From: Oasisia sp. SBJ-2009
Lineage: Eukaryota > Annelida > Polychaeta > Sabellida > Siboglinidae
DNA: 64,000 bases
Assembly (NCBI GenBank): GCA_964017155.1
Contig: OZ024857.1
Coordinates: 5,806,327 to 5,870,326, forward strand
Reading direction: 5' to 3'
Below the pieces are notes generated by a model. It was not told the DNA's origin and did no database searches. It was given only the letters and a program-made list of their open reading frames with translations. Below are positions 1 through 12,000 of this stretch, piece by piece (within the stretch, counting starts at the first letter, position 1; every line of letters begins with the position of its first letter). A program made the position numbers and the translations under genes.

Positions 1-3000
1 AGAACGTTCCGAGGGTAATTATACTACGATATTTCCATCTGCCACGCTATATCTCCCGATGTCGACCGATATCAACGTCAGTGTGGTGGCTAGCATTTCT
101 GTCCACAGTAGTAGTAGTTTGTTTGGAGCACCAGAAGAGTGGAGTGTGTCTTCAGTTTGGCTAAGTACTCCACAACCATCAGTGTTGCCCCAATCTCCGA
201 CAACATCGCTGTTTCAATCCGACGGGTGGACCTTCCCTGCCACCGTCACGGCGTCAATCCCGTATCAGCCATCCGTGTCGAGTGCAGCCACGCGTGAAAC
301 GTGGAACTCCCTTAGTCCATCAGCATCAACCACCTCGCCGACCGTGCAGGTAATGGACACACGGCCGCACACGCATGTTGCCCCCAGACGCACAGCTATT
401 CTTGCATGAGGCGCATGGCGACTGGATTGTCGAGGCGTCACCAGCATGCATCTTCGTGCATGCGTTTCGTTTCGTTTCGCCTGCTTGGCTAAACGTTGTG
501 ACCATTCGTTGTAATTCAAGCATGCATCTCATCGATCGTTGTCGCTTTGTACGTGGCTGTGATTCTGCATCAGCATTCTATTGTCGGCACTTGCTTTCCT
601 GATGGTACTTGCACGTTTCTCTGTAATCTACGTGGTCGTTATTATATCCTATAAAACATAACTACACAGTATCTAAGCTTATATTGTAAGATCAAATGTG
701 GGCCTTATCAAATCCCATTATCACATGACCACATATACGTTTTTCCATTCGGTTGTGTTATCCCATTATGTGTTGTGTGTTGTCAATTTTTGCTATGCAA
801 TGTTGTTGCGGTGACTGCGGCTATTGTGCACAATAGTAGTAAACATATGTTTATATTTTGCTGCAAAGCATCCATAACTCTACACCATGTAATATCAGTG
901 CCAATGTAATTTGACGACCGCATAATTCCCAGTTGGTAACATGAGGTGTAAGTCAATCTGTTGCTTAAGTCATAACTGGTTGTCTAACTGAACCAGCGCT
1001 GCCGAGAAGTGATCGGCCTTATTTTCAAATACACCCACAGGTTACATGAATATTTAATAATCTCCATATAGATCTTACATGGTATGGCCGCAGAGTAGCT
1101 GGTCTGAATCATTGTTGATTTGGCACGCTATGTAGACGATATCATATTCAGTGGCCGTGCATGTGTGATTTGGACGTAATAATAAAAAATATGCTTGTTT
1201 TCTGGGGAGTTTGGAATTCGCTGGACTTGGACCTAAAATAACCGTTCCAGTCGCGACCATCCCAAATCTCCATTTCCAATACAAAGCGATTGTGTTTCAA
1301 TTAGATCTCCCAATTACGATCAATGATTTACGTTGAGACTAGTCCCAAAGATTCGTGATGTCTGAGTTGAGACAACTGAATCTTGTTGAAATTCATGAGC
1401 AAGGACATTTTCTTTAAGAAATCGTTCATTTCCTGGGCTATTTTAATTCTAAATGCAAGCCCTAAACAAACTATTTAAAACAAAACATTACGAAATAATG
1501 TGTGAGGTGTGGTCATATTATTTATTGTTATTATTTATCTATCTATTATTTATTTATTTATTTATTTTAATACTATTTATGATATGTTTGGCCACATTTC
1601 TGTGCTGCTACACTGTTTTTTTAAAATAAATTTTATGTGTCATACCAATTGTATTACTGGCAATTGAATGTGTATCTAAAGACGAAGTTTATAATTATGT
1701 ACAGCTTTAATATGCTGCTGGTTAAGATAACTAAACACTGTTTACGAGCTGTACAAGAGCAGTGGTGTACATTCTAATGCCGGCAAAGATGATAACAGCG
1801 CGAAATGTGCGTGAGATTGAATGAGTGTCGTTGCATTCCCACAGGTCGTATCATCAGGCAGCGCCACCGTCCAGCCTGTCACCGACGCTGCCTTCAATGA
1901 CGAGACGACGGACTACACCGCTCCAGACAGCAACGTGGGGACTACCACGACGAAAACCAGAGCGACAACTTTACCGCCCACCATTAGGCCAATCCGCACC
2001 ACTACGGCCGTCTCCACCGTGAAGCCAGGTACCGATACAGCCTCTAATAATAATAATAAAACTGTTTTTCTATAGCGCTAATTCCCGCATGGCGAATCGA
2101 TGCGCTGTACAAAACATATGATAAATGTATTCATAAATATAAATGTTGATTATATAAATTAATATAAATCAAATCAAATTTTGGTGTACACTAGTAAAGA
2201 TGTACACTAGTAAACCTTTGTATGTAAATTATGTAAATCATATAAATAAATTAAAAATAAATTAATCACAGTTTTAAAGATGTAGTACCTCTGTAAATTA
2301 TATAAATTAATATAAAATATAAAATTAAAACATTTACTAAATCTGTTTGTATGTAAATTATCCTACATTAATCTAAAACATAAACACTGATTAAAACGTG
2401 TATAACACTAAAAAGAAATTATATAGCAGTGTCCGTCATTTCACAACAATTTGAATTAATTAAATTGTCTAATAAAAGCTATGTCTTTAAAGACTTTCTA
2501 AACACAGATAATGACGCGACAACGACCCATCCATCTGCAGTCATTACCACGACAACGGTAGCGACGACTACTACCACCACTACCACCGCCACACCTGTCG
2601 TGAATCCAAAAGACACCGATGCTGCCTCGGTGAACACAACGACCGGTGACGGTGCTACGGACCAGGACGTGAACAAGACGACGACAACGACGACGACCGT
2701 GCCGACGACTGAGGAAGAGCTCCTGCTGAACACAAGTGTCTCCTACAAGGCCTACTGGGTTATAACGGGTAGGTATGGTACTGTGTGTGTCTGCGTTGTA
2801 GCACACCTTTCTGCTGCAATATCTCCGGTGAAGGCGACAGCGTCTTACCGCTCTTGTTCCATGCTTTCATTCTGTGCACATATTTAACGTAAGGTATGAT
2901 GCTTTGCATTTTGTTGGAATACTTTTTTGTAATCAGTTATCCCCCATTACAATGTAGTAACACGTGTTATTTGAAGAATAAATTAATAAGCACGTAAAAA

Positions 3001-6000
3001 AGTAAATTCTTATACAGGTGTAGGCGCAGAATCCACTCACTAGGACGGATAAAAACGCAAAGTCGCTAGTGTTCCACTCATTCGTTTTCCACATTTCTCC
3101 GATCGGAGTTAAAGTAAATTCGTTACTTCGTCAATAAATACTTTGCATTAACGACTTAAAGTCGTTTAATACATCGTAAAAGTAACGTAAAGCTACCGTT
3201 GAAGTGATATCGCCAATTGGTTCGATCACGAGACATTGGTCAAAGGTATAGCAGGTGCCTGTAGAAAAAGGCGACTGGTTCTTGGCGCCTGGGAGGCGAT
3301 ACACATACAACGTCACAAAGCGTGCCTATTAATGGCACCATTATTAGTATATATTAGTGCTTTAGAAGTGCTTGCTGAATACCGCTGACTTTATGGTGCG
3401 CTGTGTCCGCAGTGCTGGACATTGACGTGGCTATAGATGTCTCGACGCGGCCGTTCCGGACAGTAATGGAGACGAGACTGGCGATGCTGTACCACGCCGC
3501 CTTCGAGCGCCTGGCCCGGTGGATGCGAGGCGAGTGGATCCGACGGGTGAAGAGAGCCGTGACCTACCGTAACGTCACGGTGCAGGTAACCACACTCGTC
3601 ACTCTCGGGCTGTTTACTGTGTCAACGCGGAGTTGCTCTTTCAACAATACATTTAGGAGTACATTTAAATTATAACTTTAATTTCCCAGATTGATCGGAG
3701 ATGTTATCGTCATGTTTGTGATTTGTGACGCATTTGCGTGTTTGTGGGCCCGCGCATGTGTATGCGTGTGAGATGTCGAGTATTTTGTTGCGTGAGAGTG
3801 TCCATCCGTGTTTGACCGGGAACAACGTTCCTGATAACCTGACGTTGTTGGTGTGATCAGCCGTCGTTGTTGGTGTGATCAGCCGTCGTTGTTGGTGTGA
3901 TCAGCCGTCGTTGTTGGTGTGATCAGCCGTTGTTGTTGGTGTGATCAGCCGTCGTTGTTGGTGTGATCAGCCGTCGTTGTTGGTGTGATCAGCCGTCGTT
4001 GTTGGTGTGATCAGCCGTCGTTGTTGGTGTGATCAGCCGTCGTTGTTGGTGTGATCAGCCGTCGTTGTTGGTGTGATCAGCCGTTGTTGTTGGTGTGATC
4101 AGCCGTTGTTGTTGGTGTGATCAGCCGTTGTTGTTGGTGTGATCAGCCGTTGTTGTTGGTGTGATCAGCCGTTGTTGTTGGTGTGATCAGCCGTTGTTGT
4201 TGGTGTGATCAGCCGTAGTTGTTGGTGTGATCAGCCGTCGTTGTTGGTGTGATCAGCCGTCGTTGTTGGTGTGATCAGCCGTCGTTGTTGGTGTGATCAG
4301 CCGTCGTTGTTGGTGTGATCAGCCGTCGTTGTTGGTGTGATCAGCCGTCGTTGTTGGTGTGATCAGCCGTCGTTGTTGGTGTGATCAGCCGTCGTTGTTG
4401 GTGTGATCAGCCGTCGTTGTTGGTGTGATCAGCCGTCGTTGTTGGTGTGATCAGCCGTCGTTGTTGGTGTGATCAGCCGTCGTTGTTGGTGTGATCAGCC
4501 GTCGTTGTTGGTGTGATCAGCCGTCGTTGTTGGTGTGATCAGCCGTCGTTGTTGGTGTGATCAGCCGTCGTTGTTGGTGTGATCAGCCGTCGTTGTTGGT
4601 GTGATCAGCCGTCGTTGTTGGTGTGATCAGCCGTTGTTGTTGGTGTGATCACCCGACGCTGTTGGTGTGATCACCCGTCGTTGTACGTATGATCACCCGT
4701 CATTGTTGGTGTGATCAATATGCTTTGTTAGTGTGATCACCCGTCATTGTTGGTGTGATCACCCGTCATTGTTGGTGTGATCACCCGTCATTGTTGGTGT
4801 GATCACTCGTCATTGTTAGCGTAATCACCCGTCATTGTTGGTGTGATCACCTGTCATTGTTGGTGTGATCACCCGTCGTTGTTGGTGTGATCACCCGTCG
4901 TTGTTGGTGTGATCACCCGTCGTTGTTGGTGTGATCACCCGTCGTTGTTGGTGTGATCACCCGTCGTTGTTGGTGTGATCACCCGTCGTTGTTGGTGTGA
5001 TCACCCGTCGTTGTTGTGTAGATGGTGAACATCTCGCGGTGTGCGGACAAGCCGTGGCAGACGGACCTGGTGTACTTCGTGGTGCGGGACGACAACATGA
5101 CGGCGGCCGACGACGTCGTCAGTGCCATGGCGCTCTTCAACGACCAGGAGGTGGCCCTCGTGCTCGGCCACGTCGTCGTCAGCAAGGTGGCAGGTTCGTC
5201 GACTCACTCCTCCCATTAGTGCACTCTCGCTTTTGTTTGTTTGATTGTTTAATTGATTGATTGGTTGATTTCTCGATCACCAATCGTTCAATTGAGTGGA
5301 TTTTTTCGTAGGATAAGCAGTGTTTAAAAAGGAAACTGTGCCTCGAAACTGTGCCACGATACAACGCAGAATACACCTTTTTCATGTATCCATTACCATA
5401 ATATTATTTAATGTACCGTTTTGGTGAACGATGACAGTGTCGCACTTACATTTTTCTGATCGTTATAAACTTTCCGATTGACATTTCTGCGTATGCGCGA
5501 TAAATATAAAATCATCAATGTGCAGCGAAACGACAAAGCGTTTTTGGTATAAATGCCACGGGCTGTTCGTTAACTCTCCTGTGGTGATTACTGTGAAGAG
5601 TTGCTTAAAATATCGTCCAATACAATAATATCTTACGTTTGTTTAAATCACTGTCACGGATTATGGCGCACTATAGTCACGTGATTTACGCTTGCTATCA
5701 AAACATGCCTCAAAACCTGTTTGCCTCGTATTAATTTGCGACAAATAACTTTGCTGAGAAGTTATATACATCCTAACGAACAACCCGTAGTATTTATATC
5801 ATAAATGCACTGCCCTTTCGCTGCACATTAATGATTTTACATTTATCGTGCATGCGCAGAAACGTCATTCGGAACATTTATAATGCCGGGAAATGTAAGC
5901 GCTACACCGTTCTTCTTCTTCTTCTTCTTCTTCTTCTTCTTCTATTGATCAGCCAACATCAATGTTGTGATGATTATGCTGATTTGTGGAGGTTGCAGTA

Positions 6001-9000
6001 GACACTTCTGAAATGTAGTGAAATGGTGTGTGGTATAGTAGGGGTAGGGGGGGGGGGGGGGGGTAGTAGACATAAGAAACAAAGAAGAGGGGAAGGGGAG
6101 GGGGAGGGGTGGTCTGTCGTGGTTACAGGTGGGCAGCAAGCCTGAACTTGAAACAGTCCAGGGACTTGGCTGCCACTATTTCCTGGGGCAGGCTGTTCCA
6201 TCCAGGTATGGTCCGGGGGAAAAATGACATGTCTGTACTGTGTCCTGCAGTAGGGGATGTTGTAGCTCTGTGGGCTGTTCTTTCTGTGGCTCGATCTGTT
6301 TTCTGTTGGCTGTGGTAGATATTCAGAATCAGAACCGTTACATATATTCCAATTCAAGTAAATTTAAGACCAAGTTTAAGATCAACATGTTCTAGGTGTG
6401 ACAAATACTGTACTTGGTTTATTTTTCAAAACGTATATTATTATTACTACTACCAGTGTACGACCCGGTGGTGGAGACGAAGACGTCGTCGAAGCTGTGG
6501 ATCATCATCGGCTCCGTGGCGGGCGGCCTCGTCCTCCTCATAGCCCTCATCTGGTGCATCCTCTTCATCTACTGCAGCACCCAGCGGCGGCTGCAGCAGA
6601 CACAGCCCAAGACACTGCCCGACTCAGAGAGCGTCGACACCGGGCAGCCAGAGACGGACAGGAAAGGCATGAAGGGGCAGGTAACAGCTCACAGCGTACT
6701 CATTCTTTCGCTCACTCATATGGTGTCTCACTCACTGACGCACTCGCACACTCACTCACTCACTCACTCACTCACTCACTCACTCACTCACTCAACCGAT
6801 CACTAACACCTCGCTCGCTCGCTCGCGCATTCACTCATACGCTCACTAACTCACGCACTCACTCACTCACTCACGCACGCACACACTTACTCACTCACTC
6901 ATTCACTCACTCACTCACTTACCCACTCACTCACTCACTCACCTACCCATCCACTCATTCACTCACCCACCCACTCACTCACATATGTCTGCCACTCAAA
7001 TACTAGATGGATGGATGGATGGGTGGGTGGGTGGGTGGGTGGGTGGATGGGTGGGTGGGTGGGTGGGTGGGTGGGTGGGTGGGTGGGTGGACTGACTGAC
7101 GGAACTGACGGGCGGGCGGGCGGTCGGGCGGTCGGGCGGTCGGGCGGTCGGGCGGGCGGTCGGTCGGTCGATCGGTCGGTCGGGCGGTCGGACGGTCGGA
7201 CGGTCGGTCGGGCGGGCGGGCGGGCGGGCGGGCGGGCGGGCGGGCGGGCGGTCGGGCGGGCGGGCGGGCGGGCGGACGGACGGACGGACGGACGGACGGA
7301 CGGACGGACGGACGGACGGACGGACGGACGGACGGACGGACGGACGGACGGACGGACGGACGGACGGACGGACGGACGGACGGACGGACGGACGGACGGA
7401 CGGACGGACGGACGGACGGACGGACGGACGGACGGACGGACGGACGGACAGAACATTATGCCAGCGAATGCATGTAATCAGAGGTGAGCGCACCTCGGCC
7501 TTAAAAACAAACATCCTTAAAAGTTCTCCTGTCAACACAGACTGTCACTAGGCCGTCCGTTGTCCTCCGTTGCAGGCCTACGACGTGGTTCGACCAGAAC
7601 TCGTCGCCGAGGACGAGGTGAAGCGGGACAAGCGACATGCGGCCGAGTCCTACCGGCGCCTGGGGACCGGCTCCCCGGAGCTGGAGCACATGTACGCGGA
7701 GGACGACGACTCCTCCCCCGCCCACCGCCGACACCGCGACACCCACCGCCGGGCGGGCGACAGGGGCAGGCGGGGGAGACACACGGGCAGTCTGAGGAAT
7801 CGTCGGTCGACATCCGGGTCTCGACAGAGGAGGAGGTGAGAACTCAGCTATGTGTAACAAGATCGGACAAGAGCTTAACAAGATTTAACAAGATTGCCAC
7901 TAAGAGAATCAACTCTAGATGGCAGGTTGACAAGGAAGCCCTGTGGCTTATCGAGAGTCCAACCTATCTATCTACGTGTACCCCGCCGTCTTAGGTATAT
8001 GTCGATTTTATTTTAAAACATATTAACACTATTAGCACCTACACAATCAGCCGATAATCTGTTCCATTCGTTTACTGTTCTTTGTGAGAAAAAATTCTAA
8101 TATATAATCTACACTGCTTCTTTGCTAATGTAATTCATACCCATTCAATATTTTAAACACTCATCTCCTCTCAGTCTCCTGGTTTCTAGTGTTGTTAGTC
8201 CACATTCTTTTAGACGCATTTCATAACTAATATTCCTGAGTTTTTGTATCATTTTGGTTGCTCTCCTTTGAACTATTTCAAGTATATCAATAACCTTCTT
8301 GCGATATGGCCTCCATGCCTGTATGCATTATTGTAAATGAGGCCTAACTGGTGTATCTCAGGAATCTTGCCAGTAATCGGAGGAAGGGGAGCAACCTATA
8401 GAAACTGCAAGAGGATGGCAATCAATGCTCTAGTAGAGCAGATGTGTGAAGAAGAAGGAGTTGGATTCTTAGATTTGGGGACACTTTGTTGGGAAAGAAG
8501 ACATGTACGTGAGAGATGGCCTCCATCTAAGCGGAAAGGGCGCAGCAGTTTTCTCTGAGAACCTGCTTCAATCTACGGACAGTGGAACAGGTTGCAATTA
8601 TTTTAACTAGATTCGCAAGGGGGATTCACAGAGAAGCCAAATACTGGAGGCACAGATAAGGACAGCACAAATAAAACGGCAAAGAACAGTCGGGAAAACT
8701 CTACAACATTTGGTTATAAATGTGTGTGTTTAAATGCAAGGAACATAGTAAACAAAAGAAATGAACTAAACATTATGGTAGAAGATAATGACCCTCACAT
8801 AATAGGTATAACTGAATCTTGGGCCACCCCCGAGATATCAGATGCCGAACTAGGAATGATAGGATATGTCATGTTTAGGAAAGATAGAATAGGGAGAAGG
8901 GGAGGTGGCGTTATTTTATATATTAAAGAATCCATCCAGGCTTACGAAATAAAATTAGAAAAAGAAGCAGAATGTGAAGAAGCTGTCTGGTGTAACATAG

Positions 9001-12000
9001 TTACAGGAAACTCAACATTAACTGTTGGGTTAGTTTATCGAAGTCCAAGCATAAGCACAGATGAGAATGAGAAAATACAAAAAGCTATAAAGGAAGTCAG
9101 TACACGGGACTGTATAATTATGGGAGATTTTAACCATAGGCGTATACAGTGGAAATCTCTACAGAGTACTGGGAGTGAAGATGAAACATTTTTAAATTTA
9201 GTACAACATGTGTCAGAACCAACCAGGGGTGAGAACGTATTGGACATAGTTTTGAGCTCACAGAAGGAATTTATTGATAATGTCAGGATATGTGAGCCAC
9301 TGGGGTGTAGTGATCACAACCATATATATTTTATCATCAAAGTAAAAGGAGAACAGAATCGTAAAATGCGGCACAGAATTTTTTTTATCAAAGGAAGATA
9401 TAAGGACATGAGGAAACATTTAGCAAAGATAGACTGGAATAACACACTGGAGAATAAGACAGCAACAGAATGTTGGAATATCTTAAAGAGTGAAATTGAC
9501 TGCATTGTCGAAACATTTGTCCCCTTGAAAAAACAGGGGAAACGGTCAAAAAAGAAACACTTATCAAAAGAAGCCATTAGAAAAATCAAATACAAGCAAA
9601 TGATGTGGAAGACATATAGACATAATGGAAGTGAAGAAAACTATGCCATTTATAAAGAAGCACTTAACCAAGCTACAGCTGAAATTAGAAATTCAAAGAG
9701 AAGCTATGAAAAAACATTAGCTTTTAATATAAAACATGACAACAAGAGGTTTTATGCGTATGTTCGAAGTAAACAGAAAGTTCAGGATAAGGTAGGACAT
9801 CTAGAAGGTAGTGATGGAAACGTAATAACAGAGGGATTCTTAATGGCAGAAAACCTAAATGAATACTTTAGTTCGGTGTTCACCAGGGAAGATACTAGTG
9901 CATTACCAGTACCAGAGACTAAATTCGAAGGGAGAGAGTCAGACTATTTAGGACAACTAATTGTAACACCAAAAATGGTAGCTAAGAAAATAAGGGATAT
10001 GAAGGATAATAAGTCACCTGGAGTGGATGGGATTCCTCCCAAATTACTACTGGAAATTGTAGAACAAATCAGCATACCACTTGCAACAGTGTTCAATTTG
10101 TCAATAGAGGAAGGAGTAGTTCCATTAGAATGGAAAGAAGCAAACATCATACCATTATTTAAAAAAGGATCAAGAAGTAAATCAGAGAACTATAGACCAG
10201 TTAGTTTAACATCGGTGATTTGCAAACTATTAGAAAGACTAATTAAAGATCACTTGGTTGATTTTCTTGTTAAAAAAAAATGAGTAACCCATCTCAACAT
10301 GGGTTTCTAAAAGCGAGGTCATGCTTAACAAATATCTTATGCTTTTTGGAAGATGTCACAAAGTGGGTAGACGAGGGATCACCAGTAGATATAATATACT
10401 TAGATTTTAAAAAAGCCTTTGACAAAGTGCCACATCAAAGATTACTACTTAAACTAAAGGCCCATGGCATAGGCAATGGTATGATTAACTGGATAGAAAA
10501 ATGGCTTATTGATAGAAGACAAAGAGTGGTAGTTGATGGGGAGGTTTCAAACTGGAAATCGGTTTTGAGTGGAGTACCGCAGGGATCAGTATTGGGACCT
10601 ATTTTGTTCTTAATATATATCAATGATTTGGATGATGATATAACAAGCAAGGTGTTGAAGTTTGCGGACGATACAATTTTTTTTAGAAAAATTGAAAGTG
10701 ATGCAGATAGACAGCAATTACAAAATGATCTAAACAAGTTGAACGAATGGTCTGAGAAGTGGCAAATGCTGTTTAATTATGGGAAGTGTAAGTGCCTCCA
10801 CACAGGACATGGAAATGAAGATGCACAATATACAATGGGTGATACTGCACTAAATACTACCGTAAAGGAAAAGGACTTAGGGTTAACTATTAGTGCTGAT
10901 ATGAAGGTATCAGAACAGTGTGCAATTGCAGCAGCAAAGGGAAACCAAATTCTTGGATTAATTAGGCGAAATATAGTGTACAAGGAAAAAGAACTAATAA
11001 TACTGCTGTACAAAACAATAGTTAGGCCTCATTTAGAATATTGCATACAGGCATGGAGGCCATATCGCAAGAAAGATATTGATATACTAGAAAGAGTACA
11101 AAGAAGAGCAACCAAAATGATACAAAAACTCACGAATATTAGTTATGAAATGCATCTAAAGGAATGTGGATTAACAACACTAGAAACCAAGAGATTGAGA
11201 GGAGTTCAGATAGTAGTTTTTAAAATATTGAATGGGTATGAAAATATTGACAGAAATATTTTTTTCTCGGTTAAGGAAGAGAGAAGGACTAGAGGACATG
11301 GAATTACATTAGCAAAGAAGCAGTGTAGACTAGATATTAGAAAATTTTCATTTTCACAAAGAACAGTAAATGAATGGAACAGATTATCGGCTGATTGTGT
11401 AGGTGCTAGTACTGTTAATATGTTTAAAAATAAAATTGACATGTACCTAAGAATGGTTGGGTACATTTAGATAGATAGGTTGGACTCTCGATAAGCCAAA
11501 GGGCTTCTTTGTCTACCTGCCATCTAGAGTTGATTCTCTAGGTGGCAATCTTGTTAAATCTTGTTAAAACGTACAGCGGTATTATTAGTTCGTTTTCCTT
11601 GTATACTATATTTCGAGTTAACACGTGTGAGCAAGACGGCAGGCCATGGAAATACCCAGAGGGCTAGTGGGGATGGATTCGTTTGGCTTATATCAGGGGT
11701 TCAATTTGTTTTCGTTCGTATGTGCCCCGCCCTTCTGAAGTATTTATCTATTTTGTTTTTAAACATATCTACACACGGCCAGCATTCACGCACTCACCCA
11801 GTAATTTTACATAAAATATATCTAGTTACAATAATGTTACTTTTACGGACAATAACAACGTTAAAAGCTCTTGTTGACAGAGTTATAACATGCGTTTTGT
11901 TATACACTGTAGTTTCAATAAACTTGTTCAATTTCAGGATAGACGAGGCGGCCGATTGGGTCAGCTACGAGTCTCAAACGTCAGTAGTCACCGACAGAAC

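Noticed and set aside
3841..5019. CRISPR-like regular repeat array
   Set aside because: The units are contiguous with no unique spacers, in a eukaryotic intron; it is a minisatellite. The same holds for 13184-13690 and 47180-47770.
6959..7538. Frames of about 160-180 codons with Arg-Pro-Ser-Val repeats
   Set aside because: Products of the tetranucleotide array; no conserved ends, start context or splice sites.
7855..11569. Twin-primed CR1 insertion
   Set aside because: Twin priming would invert the 5' part; here the inverted segment is the 3' end and duplicates sequence in the sense copy.
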